Part shown: piece by piece, positions 15,935-23,563 of the stretch
Position numbering within the stretch: position 1 is the first letter of the stretch
How the letters are laid out: every line of letters begins with the position of its first letter
DNA from: Prevotellaceae bacterium
GTDB lineage: Bacteria > Bacteroidota > Bacteroidia > Bacteroidales > UBA932
Reading direction: 5' to 3'
DNA: 25,098 nt
Assembly (NCBI GenBank): GCA_031259935.1
Contig: JAIRKV010000168.1
Span: 1-25,098, forward strand
Position numbers and translations under genes: made by a program
The notes under the pieces: model-generated
Seen by the model: the letters and a program-made list of their open reading frames with translations, nothing else
What the model was told of the DNA's origin: nothing
Databases searched by the model: none

Positions 15935-16322
15935 AAATTTTCTTAAAACACGGTTTGCTGTATTAATTTTTTGGCAAGGACAGGGCTTGTAATGTCCTGT
16001 TACAGTTAATTTTTCTAAAAGTTTCCAAAATTTCATCCGCTGATTGAAAAAGAAAAGTTAAAATCAGGAAAATTTTAGAGAAAATACGAGTTTTTGTCAG
16101 ATTTTTCTAAAAACTTCTCATTTTGCCTTTATTACGAACCATTCAAATACAGATTGCATAATTGAGATTATTTCCAGCATCGCACAATGATACCTCCACA
16201 TTTTGCAAGGAGCACAGCAACGAAACCCGTAGGGTTCGGCGTAGCCAACCAAACCCAATATTTAAAGATTTAATAATTTAAAAATTTAAAGAATAATATG
16301 GAGGTAAAACTGAGAAATAAAT

Positions 16323-16412
16323 CGTCATTGCGAGGGCGTTAGCCCGAAGCAATCCAGATTTGTCTACTGTTTCTTTCTGGATTGCTTCACTGCTTCGCAG
16401 TTCGCAATGACG
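16323..16412. repeat. Palindromic interspersed repeat (CGTCATTGCGA ... GAAGCAATCC)
   Basis: The left arm has CGTCATTGCGA (16323-16333) and GAAGCAATCCAGA (16346-16358). The right arm is their inverse, TCTGGATTGCTTC (16376-16388) and TCGCAATGACG (16402-16412). A third copy of TCGCAATGACG is at 16441-16451. The transcript would fold into a long stem with two internal branches. This word combination is a common short mobile-type palindrome in many bacterial genomes. It is probably non-autonomous; no transposase is present. Confidence 0.8.
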
Positions 16413-16532
16413 CTGCGCTTCTTTAAATCTTTAAATCGCTTCGCAATGACGTGCTGTTTTTTTGTTCGCCTGTGTCTGTAATCTTTAATATTTAAATTAT
16501 TAAGCCGTTGCATTCCCTGATTTGCTTATTCG

Positions 16533-16685
16533 CATTCCATTAGGAATGCATCGCTCGGTAGAAACAACATGCTTTTATGCATCACGTGCGGGTTGCCGCA
16601 GATGACTTGAAAAACCGCCGCTGCTCCGCACGTAATCTTTGCTGCGATGAAATTTCTACCGAGCGATGCATCCCGCCGGGATGCA
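16533..16685. repeat. Nested inverted-repeat element, MITE-like
   Basis: TGCATCGCTCGGTAGAAA (16547-16564) is matched by its exact inverse TTTCTACCGAGCGATGCA (16653-16670), an 18-base perfect inverted repeat. Inside it, ACGTGCGG (16584-16591) pairs with CCGCACGT (16626-16633), and TGCGG/CCGCA forms a local hairpin (16587-16600). Outside, each end carries its own small hairpin: CATTCC/GGAATG (16533-16548) and GCATCCC/GGGATGC (16669-16685). No ORF is inside. The design suggests a non-autonomous mobile or REP-like element. Confidence 0.75.
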
Positions 16686-16790
16686 GGTAACAAATGAACA
16701 ATAAGGTAATAAGGTTGGCGGGTGTGTTATTTTTGCTCTACTAAGGTTGTTTTGTTTTTGAAATAAGGTGAAAATAAGGTTTTGTTGCAT

Positions 16791-16820
16791 CGTCATTGCG
16801 AGCGAAGCGAAGCAATCCGG
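16791..16820 (+). repeat. Single-arm copy of the CGTCATTGCGA repeat
   Basis: CGTCATTGCGA is followed by GCGAAGCGAAGCAATCC. This is the same left arm as the element at 16323, with a different, GCGAA-repeated middle and no matching right arm. Confidence 0.7.
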
Positions 16821-16831
16821 AATTATTATTT

Positions 16832-16860
16832 TTTCTACCAACATTTTATCCCTGCGGGAC
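16832..16860 (+). repeat. Degenerate end of the TTTCTACC element
   Basis: TTTCTACC (16832-16839) is followed nine bases later by the hairpin TCCC-TGC-GGGA (16849-16859). This has the same layout as the right end of the element at 16533-16685 but with a diverged spacer, so it looks like a decayed or variant copy. Confidence 0.5.
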
Positions 16861-16954
16861 ATGTTTGCAGTTAAAAAAGGCTTTAAACGCCTTGTAAAAT
16901 GTACAATTATCAAATTTTATCTGAAAATTTTACTTTTTAAGTAACGACTAATTA

Positions 16955-17008
16955 TATAAAAACACATAAAGCATACAAATTATAACATTGTATTTTATGT
17001 GTTTTATA
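16955..17008. repeat. Long AT-rich imperfect palindrome upstream of nadE
   Basis: The left arm is TATAAAAACACATAAA (16955-16970), then GC and ATACAA. The right arm is TTGTAT followed by TTTATGTGTTTTATA (16988-17008). The arms pair over about 21 bases with a bulged A and a bulged GC, around a nine-base loop (16979-16987). It lies directly upstream of the likely nadE promoter. It could be an operator, a terminator or a cruciform; the sequence alone does not decide. Confidence 0.65.
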
Positions 17009-17039
17009 AAATTGCAGTCCGTTTGAAAAATCTTATTTG

Positions 17040-17047
17040 TATATTTG
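17040..17047 (+). promoter_or_regulatory. Likely -7 promoter box of nadE
   Basis: TATATTTG matches TAnnTTTG exactly and ends 14 bases before the nadE ATG. The nearest TTTG (17022-17025) is only 14 bases upstream, shorter than the usual spacing of about 19, so the -33 element is doubtful. Confidence 0.45.
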
Positions 17048-17061
17048 CAAAAAAATAGACT

Positions 17062-18984
17062 ATGAACAAAGGTTTTATACGAGTTGCTGCGGCTGTTCCC
17101 AATGTTAAGGTTGGCGACTGCTTTTATAATGTAAGGCAAATTGCAAGCCTGATAAAACAGGCAGACAAACAAAAAGTGCAAATTGTCTGTTTCCCCGAAT
17201 TATGTATAACGGCGTACACCTGCGGCGATTTGTTTCATCAGCGCATACTTGTTGATGAAGCCGAAAATGCACTTGCATCGCTGCTTGCCGAAACCCAAAC
17301 GACAGAACTTGTTGCTGTTGTTGGTTTGCCCGTACTGCAAAACAATCTTCTGTATAATGCAGCAGTTGTAATTCAAAGCGGAAACATTTTGTCGGCTATG
17401 CCGAAAACATATCTTCCCAATTACAGCGAATTTTACGAAAAACGCTGGTTTACTTCGGGCGTAAATGCTCAACCCGTCATAAATATCTGCGGAAAATCCA
17501 TACCTTTCGGCGCTCAAATACTTTTGCGTTGCAACGAACTTCTGTTCGGAGCAGAAATATGCGAAGATCTTTGGGTTACGGTTCCTCCGAGCAGTTATCA
17601 CGCTTTGAATGGAGCAAACGTAATTTTTAATCTTTCGGCAAGCAACGAATTGATTGGAAAAAATTCATATCTGAAAAAACTGATTCTTCAACAATCTGCG
17701 CGATGCATTGCAGCATACGTTTATTCATCGGCAGGCGCAGGCGAATCAACTCAAGACATTGTGTTTGCCGGAAATGCTCTGATTGCCGAAAATGGTGAAA
17801 TGCTTGCCGAATCGAAACGTTTTGTATTTGACGAACAGATTGTAACAGCCGATATAGATTTGCAAAAACTTAATATCGATCGATTGAAACATGGCAGTTT
17901 TGCCGATAATGCAACAAATTTGACCGATAAAAACACAGTACGGATAATCGATATTGATATTCCAAAATATCAACACAAAACATTAATAAGAAAAATATAT
18001 CCTTTACCGTTTGTTCCATCGCGAAACGAAGACAGAGATGAACGCTGCGAAGAAATCTTTTCGATACAAATCGGCGGACTTGCCAAACGTATTATACATA
18101 CAAATTTGCAGCGCCTGATTTTGGGTATTTCAGGCGGACTTGATTCGACTCTTGCCCTGCTCGTATGCATCAAAACATTCGACAAACTCGGAATATCGCG
18201 CAGGCAAATTACGGGAATCACAATGCCCGGATTTGGAACAACCGACAGAACGCATACAAATGCCGTTAATTTAATGAAATCTCTTGGCATAACAATGCGT
18301 GAGATTGACATTACAAAAGCCTGCGAACAGCATTTCAAAGATATAAATCACAATCCCGAAAATCATGATACAACATACGAAAACGTTCAGGCGCGCGAAC
18401 GTATGCAGATTTTGATGGATGTTGCAAATCAGGAAAACGGACTTGTTGCAGGCACAAGCGATTTGTCGGAACTTGCTTTGGGCTGGGCAACCTACAATGG
18501 CGACCACATGTCGATGTACGGAATAAATTCAAGTATTCCCAAAACTCTGGTTCGTCATTTGGTTGCATGGGCGGCAGAACAAATGGATGAAAAAACCAGA
18601 TCAATTTTGACTGATATTATCCAAACACCTGTAAGTCCGGAACTTTTGCCGGCCGGTGAAAAAGGAAACATATTGCAAAAAACCGAAGATATTATAGGCT
18701 CGTACGAGTTGCATGATTTCTTTTTGTATTATACATTACGTTACGGCTTTCGTCCGTCAAAAATATTTTTTTTGGCTCAACAGGCGTTTGAAAACATGCC
18801 AGCCGTCGAAATAAAAAAATGGATGAAAGTTTTTTATCAGCGATTTTTTGCGCAACAGTTCAAACGTTCATGTTTGCCTGACGGTCCGAAAGTCGGCTCT
18901 GTAAATCTTTCGCCGCGCGGTGACTGGCGAATGCCAAGCGATGCTTCGGCGGCATTATGGCTGAAAGAAACAGATGAACTGTAA
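17062..18984 (+). CDS. nadE: Glutamine-dependent NAD(+) synthetase
   Basis: This enzyme makes NAD from nicotinic acid adenine dinucleotide, ATP and glutamine in the cytosol. The 640 residues combine two domains. The N-terminal nitrilase-type glutaminase (about 1-290) has the triad Glu46 (CFPELCIT), Lys115 (MPKTYLPNYSEF) and Cys167 (FGAEICEDLW). The C-terminal synthetase (about 325-640) has the ATP-binding SGGLDST (357-363), NVQARERMQIL (441-451) and GTSDLSELALGW (464-475). All key residues are intact, and the two-domain form fits Bacteroidota. It is a single gene, divergent from rpsL across the repeat-rich spacer and convergent with the dehydrogenase gene downstream. Confidence 0.97.
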   Translation: MNKGFIRVAAAVPNVKVGDCFYNVRQIASLIKQADKQKVQIVCFPELCITAYTCGDLFHQRILVDEAENALASLLAETQTTELVAVVGLPVLQNNLLYNAAVVIQSGNILSAMPKTYLPNYSEFYEKRWFTSGVNAQPVINICGKSIPFGAQILLRCNELLFGAEICEDLWVTVPPSSYHALNGANVIFNLSASNELIGKNSYLKKLILQQSARCIAAYVYSSAGAGESTQDIVFAGNALIAENGEMLAESKRFVFDEQIVTADIDLQKLNIDRLKHGSFADNATNLTDKNTVRIIDIDIPKYQHKTLIRKIYPLPFVPSRNEDRDERCEEIFSIQIGGLAKRIIHTNLQRLILGISGGLDSTLALLVCIKTFDKLGISRRQITGITMPGFGTTDRTHTNAVNLMKSLGITMREIDITKACEQHFKDINHNPENHDTTYENVQARERMQILMDVANQENGLVAGTSDLSELALGWATYNGDHMSMYGINSSIPKTLVRHLVAWAAEQMDEKTRSILTDIIQTPVSPELLPAGEKGNILQKTEDIIGSYELHDFFLYYTLRYGFRPSKIFFLAQQAFENMPAVEIKKWMKVFYQRFFAQQFKRSCLPDGPKVGSVNLSPRGDWRMPSDASAALWLKETDEL

Positions 18985-19118
18985 AATAATACCAAAACAA
19001 CCTGAAATGTAAAGATTTTTTATTGATAATCAGTTTATACAAATTGCATTTTGATAGCAGTTTGGTATAAGAGTTTTTTAACTGATTTTTTTTTACATTT
19101 TTTCCTGTCACATTATTT

Positions 19119-19877
19119 TCAATTTCTGTTAATGATAAGAGCGCTGGCTTGAGATGTCGGAGTTACTGTAATATCGTTTATGCACACGTGAGGCGGAAGA
19201 TTTATTACAAATTTTATAACATTTGCAACATCATCGCCTGTCAGAGGCGTCATTCCTGCATAAGTCGCTTTTGCTCTGTCTGTATCGTTTTTGAAGCGAA
19301 CAATTGAAAATTCGGTTTCAACTGCTCCGGGACAAACATTTGTAACTTTTATACCGTATTTAAGCATATCAATACGCATTGCCCTGCTAAGCGCATCTAC
19401 TGCATATTTTGTTGCACAGTAAACATTTCCATTTTCGTAAACATCTTTGCCTGCTACCGAACAAATGTTTATAATGTGTCCCTGTTGCCTTTCGATCATC
19501 AACGGCGCTATACATCGCGTAATATAAAGCAATCCGCTTATATTGGTATCAATCATTCTTTCCCAGTCATCAAAAAGTCCGTCCTGTATGTGATTAAGTC
19601 CGACGGCAAGTCCTGCATTGTTTACAAGTACATCTATATTTTTCCAGTGTTGCGGAATATTTTCTATTGCTTTGCAAACTTCGTTTCTGTTTCGTATATC
19701 AAAGCACAAAGCCAATGCTTCGGATTTGTACTTTATTTCGAGTTGAGATTTAAGTTCGTCCAGACGTTCTTTGCGCCGACCGGTAATAATAAGATTAAAA
19801 CCGCAACAGGCAAGCGTGATTGCCGTTGATTTGCCTATGCCCGATGTTGCTCCCGTTACTAAAGCTATTTTTTTCAT
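19119..19877 (-). CDS. Short-chain dehydrogenase/reductase, YdfG-like
   Basis: An NAD(P)-dependent oxidoreductase of 252 residues with a Rossmann fold. It shows the nucleotide-binding TGATSGIG (8-15), the structural NNAG (86-89), catalytic Ser140, Tyr153 and Lys157 (VYCATKYAV), and PGAVETEFS after the active site. Arg34-Arg35 after strand 2 (ITGRRKERL) favour NADP(H). The overall pattern resembles YdfG, which reduces 3-hydroxy acids and malonic semialdehyde, but the substrate cannot be fixed from sequence. It stands alone, convergent with nadE and divergent from the sigma factor gene. Confidence 0.92.
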   Translation of the reverse strand: MKKIALVTGATSGIGKSTAITLACCGFNLIITGRRKERLDELKSQLEIKYKSEALALCFDIRNRNEVCKAIENIPQHWKNIDVLVNNAGLAVGLNHIQDGLFDDWERMIDTNISGLLYITRCIAPLMIERQQGHIINICSVAGKDVYENGNVYCATKYAVDALSRAMRIDMLKYGIKVTNVCPGAVETEFSIVRFKNDTDRAKATYAGMTPLTGDDVANVIKFVINLPPHVCINDITVTPTSQASALIINRN

Positions 19878-19907
19878 AAATATATTTTAATATGATATTT
19901 TCAAGCG

Positions 19908-19915
19908 CAAAAGTA
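19908..19915 (-). promoter_or_regulatory. Likely -7 box of the dehydrogenase gene
   Basis: TACTTTTG on the minus strand matches TAnnTTTG and lies 30 bases before the ATG at 19877. No well-spaced TTTG -33 box was found; the nearest TTG is only 13 bases away. Confidence 0.4.
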
Positions 19916-20094
19916 GTAAAAAATATAACAATAACCGAATACGGGGAAAATAACTGCAACACAAAACCAGTGAAATGAAAATGAAGTTATTTTCAAATAA
20001 AAAATACAGCATTTTCAAACTTGTATCAATGGTTTTATGTTGCAATTTATGGAACTTTGCAATTTGATGCATCCATGTATAAAGATTTATTAAT

Positions 20095-20102
20095 TATTTT
20101 TG
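20095..20102 (+). promoter_or_regulatory. Possible -7 box overlapping the start of the sigma gene
   Basis: TATTTTTG matches TAnnTTTG and ends three bases before the ATG at 20106. If used, the mRNA would begin at or near the start codon, making it leaderless. The nearest TTTG (20063-20066) is 28 bases upstream, too far, so the call is weak. Confidence 0.3.
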
Positions 20103-20105
20103 TAA

Positions 20106-20684
20106 ATGGTTTTGCAAATTGAAAATATAAAAAACAGGAATGATTCGGAATTGCTGTCGCTTTTTTGCAGCAGCGGCAACAGCGAATATTTAGGTTATCT
20201 TTATAACCGTTATATGCATCTTGTTTATGGCGTATGCCTGAAATATTTGCAAAATTCGAATGATGCGCAGGATGCCGTAATGCAAATTTTTGAATTTCTT
20301 CTTGAAAAAATAAACAAATATGAAATCGGAGTTTTTCGTACATGGATTTACAGCGTAGCCCGAAATCACTGTTTGCAAAAACTTCGCAAAAAAAATAAAG
20401 AAATTTTAACGGATTTTTCTGCATTTAATTTTATGGATTTTTCGGATATTTATCATCTTTGTTATGAACAGGACGATGAAAAACAGATTGCAGCGCTTAA
20501 TCAATGTATTGAGCAACTGCCCGAAACACAACGCTGCTGTATCAAAATGTTTTTCTTCGACGAAAAATCTTACGCCGATATAGCAGATGAAACAAAATAT
20601 CATCTCAAAAGCGTAAAAAGTTATATACAGAATGGAAAGCGTAATCTTAAAATATGCATGGAAAACAGATTGAAAAATGAATAA
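20106..20684 (+). CDS. ECF-type RNA polymerase sigma factor
   Basis: A 192-residue sigma-70 family protein with region 2 (about 29-96: YLYNRYMHLVYGVCLKYLQN, then FRTWIYSVARNHCLQKLRKK) and region 4 (about 127-184: CIEQLPETQRCCIKMFFFDE, then SYADIADETKYHLKSVKSYI). Region 3 is missing, as in ECF sigmas. An in-frame stop at 20091 rules out a longer start; the next Met is within region 2. The gene overlaps the next one by eight bases, and that gene codes for a membrane protein with a TonB domain, so this is likely a sigma factor controlled by its neighbour. Target genes cannot be inferred. Confidence 0.93.
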   Translation: MVLQIENIKNRNDSELLSLFCSSGNSEYLGYLYNRYMHLVYGVCLKYLQNSNDAQDAVMQIFEFLLEKINKYEIGVFRTWIYSVARNHCLQKLRKKNKEILTDFSAFNFMDFSDIYHLCYEQDDEKQIAALNQCIEQLPETQRCCIKMFFFDEKSYADIADETKYHLKSVKSYIQNGKRNLKICMENRLKNE

Positions 20685-21648
20685 GGAAAAAAACATAAAA
20701 TTACATTCGATCTTGCCTGATTATATAAAAGGCAAGCGCAAAGGAGCCGAAGCCAATTATATCGAACGCGAAGCCATGCTCGACCCGTTTTTAAGCGAAG
20801 CGCTGGAAGGCATTGATTCCGTTGAAGATAATCATGCGAAAAATATAGAAAACATGCATGATAAAATTATGCAACGAGCATACAAACATAAAAAGTATCA
20901 TCGAAGAATTATGATTTGGGGTGCAGCAGCAAGCATAAATACTATTTTCACATGGTCGGCTGCTGCCTGCATAAGTTTGGGAATTGCAGGCGGGCTTATA
21001 TATTTTTCATCAGTATCTGAAAATTCGAGAACGGGATTTACTGTTTCCGACAGTAATGAAACATATTACGACAACGATTTTACAGCAAAAATCAAAGATT
21101 CAAAAAAAGATATTATACCGGAAGAACTGTTGTTGCCAAATGTAATTGAACCGCCAATGCCGCGAAATATCGAAATTCCTGATATCGAATCAAATAATAT
21201 TAAGATTATTGAAGAAAATACGGTCATCAGCGATATTTTGAATTTTGACAAAGACAGTATTATTGCCGAAAAACATAAAGTCGATTATGTAAATCCGCAA
21301 AAATTAGACCCGGAAACGTATATCGACGAAAATATTCCATTTGCCATTGTCGAAGAATATCCGAAATTTATGGGAAAAGATGCAAATGCTTTCAAAGAAT
21401 GGATTCAGGAAAACATAAAATATCCCGAAAACGACGCTTGCGCACAGGGCAGAGTTATATTGAGTTTTGTTGTTGATAAAGATGGTTATGTCAAAAATAT
21501 AAATGTTATCAAAAAAGTTGATGCCGAACTTGAACGTGAAGCCGTACGCGTAGTTTCGTCATCGCCAAGATGGACGCCGGCAAAACAAAAAAATATTCCT
21601 GTAGATTTTGAGTTTATATTTCCTGTTTATTTCAGTATAAGTCAATAA
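20677..21648 (+). CDS. Membrane protein with a C-terminal TonB domain, possible anti-sigma factor
   Basis: 323 residues in three parts. A cytosolic N-terminal part (about 1-80) contains ILPDYIKGKRKGAEANYIE and DPFLSEALEGI, a stretch common before the membrane segment in Bacteroidota TonB-type proteins. One transmembrane helix follows at about 92-112. A periplasmic linker then leads to a TonB C-terminal domain (about 222-320: FAIVEEYPKFMGKDANAF, VILSFVVDKDGYVKNINVI, SSPRWTPAKQKNIPVDFEF). Its overlap with the ECF sigma gene and its topology suggest that it senses an envelope signal and holds the sigma factor at the membrane. No canonical zinc anti-sigma motif (HxxxCxxC) is present, so the anti-sigma role is inference. 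Confidence 0.85.
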   Translation: MNKEKNIKLHSILPDYIKGKRKGAEANYIEREAMLDPFLSEALEGIDSVEDNHAKNIENMHDKIMQRAYKHKKYHRRIMIWGAAASINTIFTWSAAACISLGIAGGLIYFSSVSENSRTGFTVSDSNETYYDNDFTAKIKDSKKDIIPEELLLPNVIEPPMPRNIEIPDIESNNIKIIEENTVISDILNFDKDSIIAEKHKVDYVNPQKLDPETYIDENIPFAIVEEYPKFMGKDANAFKEWIQENIKYPENDACAQGRVILSFVVDKDGYVKNINVIKKVDAELEREAVRVVSSSPRWTPAKQKNIPVDFEFIFPVYFSISQ

Positions 21649-21725
21649 TACAGAATTTAAATTATGAAACAATTTATCTGTCCAAATATTTTGTTGATTT
21701 ATTAAGGCAATTAGAATATTTCATC

Positions 21726-21733
21726 TAAATTTG
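21726..21733 (+). promoter_or_regulatory. Likely -7 box of tsaB
   Basis: TAAATTTG matches TAnnTTTG and ends 19 bases before the tsaB ATG. The nearest TTTTG upstream (21689-21693) is about 32 bases away, beyond normal spacing. Confidence 0.4.
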
Positions 21734-21752
21734 CGAGATAATTCACAAAAAA

Positions 21753-22442
21753 ATGCCAAAAATTTTAAGTATAGAATCAGGAACGTCGATTTGTTCGGTA
21801 GCGCTGTCGTACAACAGACAGATTATTGCTTTGCGCGAAAGCGATGGAGAAATTGCTCATGCGGCAAAACTTTCGGTTTTTACAGATGAAATTTTAACCT
21901 GTCAAAATCTTGACGTATCCGATTTGGATGCAATTGCAGTAAGCGAAGGTCCGGGTTCATATACAGGAATACGCATCGGCGTTTCTACCGCAAAAGGTTT
22001 ATGTTTCGGAGCAGATAAACCTTTGATTGCCGTCGGCAGTTTGCAGTCGCTGGCAAAACTGGCTGTCGAAACAGTAAAACCGTCGCCCGAAATGCTTCTT
22101 TGTCCAATGATTGATGCTCGCCGCATGGAAGTTTATACGGCATTGTTCGACAGTAATGCAAATATGATAAATCGAATATCGGCGCAGATTATTGATGAAA
22201 ATACTTTTGCCGAATTATTAAAAACAAACAGGATAATATTTTTCGGGAGTGGCGCTGAAAAATGCAAACCGATAATAAATTCTCCGAATGCAATATTTGC
22301 CGATATAAAAGCCTCTGCAAAAGGAATGACTGATATTGCCATTGAAAAATTCGCCAGTTCCGATTTTGTTGATATTGCCTGTTTCGAACCTTTTTATCTG
22401 AAAGATTTTGTAGCGACAACATCAAAAAAGAAAATATTTTGA
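21753..22442 (+). CDS. tsaB: tRNA t6A biosynthesis protein TsaB
   Basis: TsaB partners TsaD and TsaE to attach threonylcarbamoyl to A37 of ANN-decoding tRNAs. It has an ASKHA fold of 229 residues. The start MPKILSIESGTSICSVAL and the hallmark GPGSYTGIRIGVSTAKGL (66-83) are diagnostic, followed by CPMIDARRMEVYTALF. It is 104 bases from the TonB-domain gene and may be transcribed separately. Confidence 0.96.
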   Translation: MPKILSIESGTSICSVALSYNRQIIALRESDGEIAHAAKLSVFTDEILTCQNLDVSDLDAIAVSEGPGSYTGIRIGVSTAKGLCFGADKPLIAVGSLQSLAKLAVETVKPSPEMLLCPMIDARRMEVYTALFDSNANMINRISAQIIDENTFAELLKTNRIIFFGSGAEKCKPIINSPNAIFADIKASAKGMTDIAIEKFASSDFVDIACFEPFYLKDFVATTSKKKIF

Positions 22443-22526
22443 TATTTTGAATATCTGCCTGTTAAAATCGAATATAAAGGCATAAATCTGTGAATAATGT
22501 GATGATACTCTGTATGGTTAATGATA

Positions 22527-22561
22527 AAAGCCCCGACAAAAAAACTTTTTATCAAGGCTTT
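22527..22561. terminator. Candidate bidirectional terminator between tsaB and folK
   Basis: AAAGCC (22527-22532) pairs with GGCTTT (22556-22561), with AAAAA/TTTTT inside the arms. It lies about 85 bases after the tsaB stop, between two convergent genes. The stem is imperfect, so this is a modest call. Confidence 0.35.
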
Positions 22562-22659
22562 GTGCATCCACAAGCAACAAGTAATCTGTTAAATAGTCGC
22601 TTCTTAATAAGCGCAGAAATCATTTATTATAAATATTTAGAAATACAAATTTTGTTCGC

Positions 22660-22679
22660 CATTGCGAACTGCGAAGCAG
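22660..22679 (+). repeat. Fragment of the CGTCATTGCGA repeat family
   Basis: CATTGCGAACTGCGAAGCAG is identical over 20 bases to the inverse of the right arm of the repeat at 16390-16409. It lies in the tsaB-folK spacer and shows that the family is dispersed. The rest of the 291-base spacer (22443-22733) holds only the candidate terminator and AT-rich sequence. Confidence 0.65.
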
Positions 22680-22733
22680 GAATCGGTCTGTATTCTGTTA
22701 ATTTTGTGATAAATTTTATTTGTACAGGGCTGG

Positions 22734-23237
22734 TTATTCGTTTTCGACGAACAATTCTACTTTTTTTGTGTCATTGCAGTCGGCAAGCAGTTGAGCGATG
22801 CTTTTATGCAATGCGGGATGAATAAAATCAGATGCAATTTCAGCCAGCGGCTGTAAGGTAAACCGACGGTTTTGTATTTGCGGATGCGGAACTGTAAGTT
22901 GTTGAGTTTTGATGATTTTATCATCGTAAAAAAGAATATCAATATCAATTATGCGCGACCGGTATTTGTCGGCTGTTTTGTCGGAACGCCCGAGTTTCAG
23001 TTCTATTTGTTGTGTAATATCAAGTATTTCAAATACATTCAAATCTGTTTCAACAATAATTACTTTATTAAGAAACAATGAATCGGATTTGAAACCCCAT
23101 GCTTCGGATACATACAGCGATGATTCGGCAACAATTTTGCCAATTTCGTTTTTCACAAAAATACATGCATCGTTTATGTGTTTTTTTCTGTTGCCGATAT
23201 CTGAACCAAAAAGAAAATATGTTTTTGACTTTTTCAT
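22734..23237 (-). CDS. folK: 2-amino-4-hydroxy-6-hydroxymethyldihydropteridine pyrophosphokinase (HPPK)
   Basis: HPPK transfers pyrophosphate from ATP to hydroxymethyl-dihydropterin, the step before dihydropteroate synthase in folate synthesis. The 167 residues match the usual length. The N-terminus FLFGSDIGNR corresponds to the family GSNxG stretch, with Asp in place of Asn. The signature KYRSRIIDIDILFYDD holds the Mg-binding Asp98 and Asp100 with Arg93 and Arg95, and VPHPQIQNRRFTLQPLAEIA is typical of the C-terminal half. It is last in the sufS-sufE-sufT-like cluster, 17 bases after its neighbour. Confidence 0.95.
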   Translation of the reverse strand: MKKSKTYFLFGSDIGNRKKHINDACIFVKNEIGKIVAESSLYVSEAWGFKSDSLFLNKVIIVETDLNVFEILDITQQIELKLGRSDKTADKYRSRIIDIDILFYDDKIIKTQQLTVPHPQIQNRRFTLQPLAEIASDFIHPALHKSIAQLLADCNDTKKVELFVENE

Positions 23238-23254
23238 TTTCAGTTTATTATCAA

Positions 23255-23560
23255 TTAAAGTAATCCGAGTTCGAGCATGGCTTCTTCTGTCATCATGCTT
23301 TTATCCCAAGCGGGTTCAAATGTCAGTTTTACGGCAACATTTGCAACTTCGTCAATTGCTTTTACACTTTGGTAAACATCATCTACAAGTTCGTCTGCCA
23401 TTGGGCAGTTAGGCGCTGTGAGCGTCATCGTTATTTTTACGGCTTTGCTGCCGTCAACAATTATTTCGTATATCAGTCCCAAATCATAAATGTTTACGGG
23501 GATTTCAGGGTCGTACACATTTTTTAAAACCGTTATTATTTTTTTTTCGAGTTCAATCAT
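23255..23560 (-). CDS. MIP18/DUF59-family Fe-S assembly protein (SufT-like)
   Basis: 101 residues of the MIP18 (DUF59) family, which acts in maturation or insertion of iron-sulfur clusters. Conserved features seen are VYDPEIPVNIYDLGLIYEI, the Cys-containing LTAPNCPMADELVDDV and the C-terminal FEPAWDKSMMTEEAMLELGL. It is encoded three bases after sufE and downstream of sufS, which fits an SUF role. Some relatives act in phenylacetate degradation (PaaD), but the context argues against that here. Confidence 0.93.
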   Translation of the reverse strand: MIELEKKIITVLKNVYDPEIPVNIYDLGLIYEIIVDGSKAVKITMTLTAPNCPMADELVDDVYQSVKAIDEVANVAVKLTFEPAWDKSMMTEEAMLELGLL

Positions 23561-23563
23561 AAT

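Larger units (their letters stand above)
15797..17061. other. Non-coding region between rpsL and nadE, rich in repeats
   Basis: I see no credible gene in these 1265 bases. From left to right they hold the rpsL promoter, a 12-base direct repeat (15904-15934), an AT-rich stretch with nothing recognisable (about 15940-16320), a palindromic repeat (16323-16412) with a partial copy (16441-16451), a nested inverted-repeat element (16533-16685), four ATAAGGT words (about 16701-16780), another repeat copy (16791-16820), a degenerate copy of the second element (16832-16860), and the hairpin upstream of nadE. Confidence 0.8.

Noticed and set aside
15940..16320. Hidden small RNA or gene in the AT-rich stretch
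   Set aside because: Only weak short stems (for example GGACA/TGTCC) and no promoter-terminator pair could be seen, so nothing is claimed.
16323..16820. CRISPR array from repeated CATTGCGA words
   Set aside because: The copies are inverted, unevenly spaced and vary in middle sequence; there is no regular repeat-spacer pattern and no cas gene.
16656..16913. 85-codon minus-strand frame
   Set aside because: It crosses repeat ends, has no family resemblance, and its sequence is dictated by the palindromes.
16201..17061. Insertion sequence remnant
   Set aside because: Inverted repeats exist, but no transposase fragment is readable in any frame; the elements are better described as short non-autonomous repeats.
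18989..19068. ATACCAAA and TTTGGTAT between nadE and the dehydrogenase as a terminator
   Set aside because: The arms are only eight bases with a loop of about 64 bases, so a functional terminator is not supported.
22490..22825. 111-codon plus-strand frame in the tsaB-folK spacer
   Set aside because: It overlaps folK and the repeat fragment and shows no conserved segment or ribosome-binding site.
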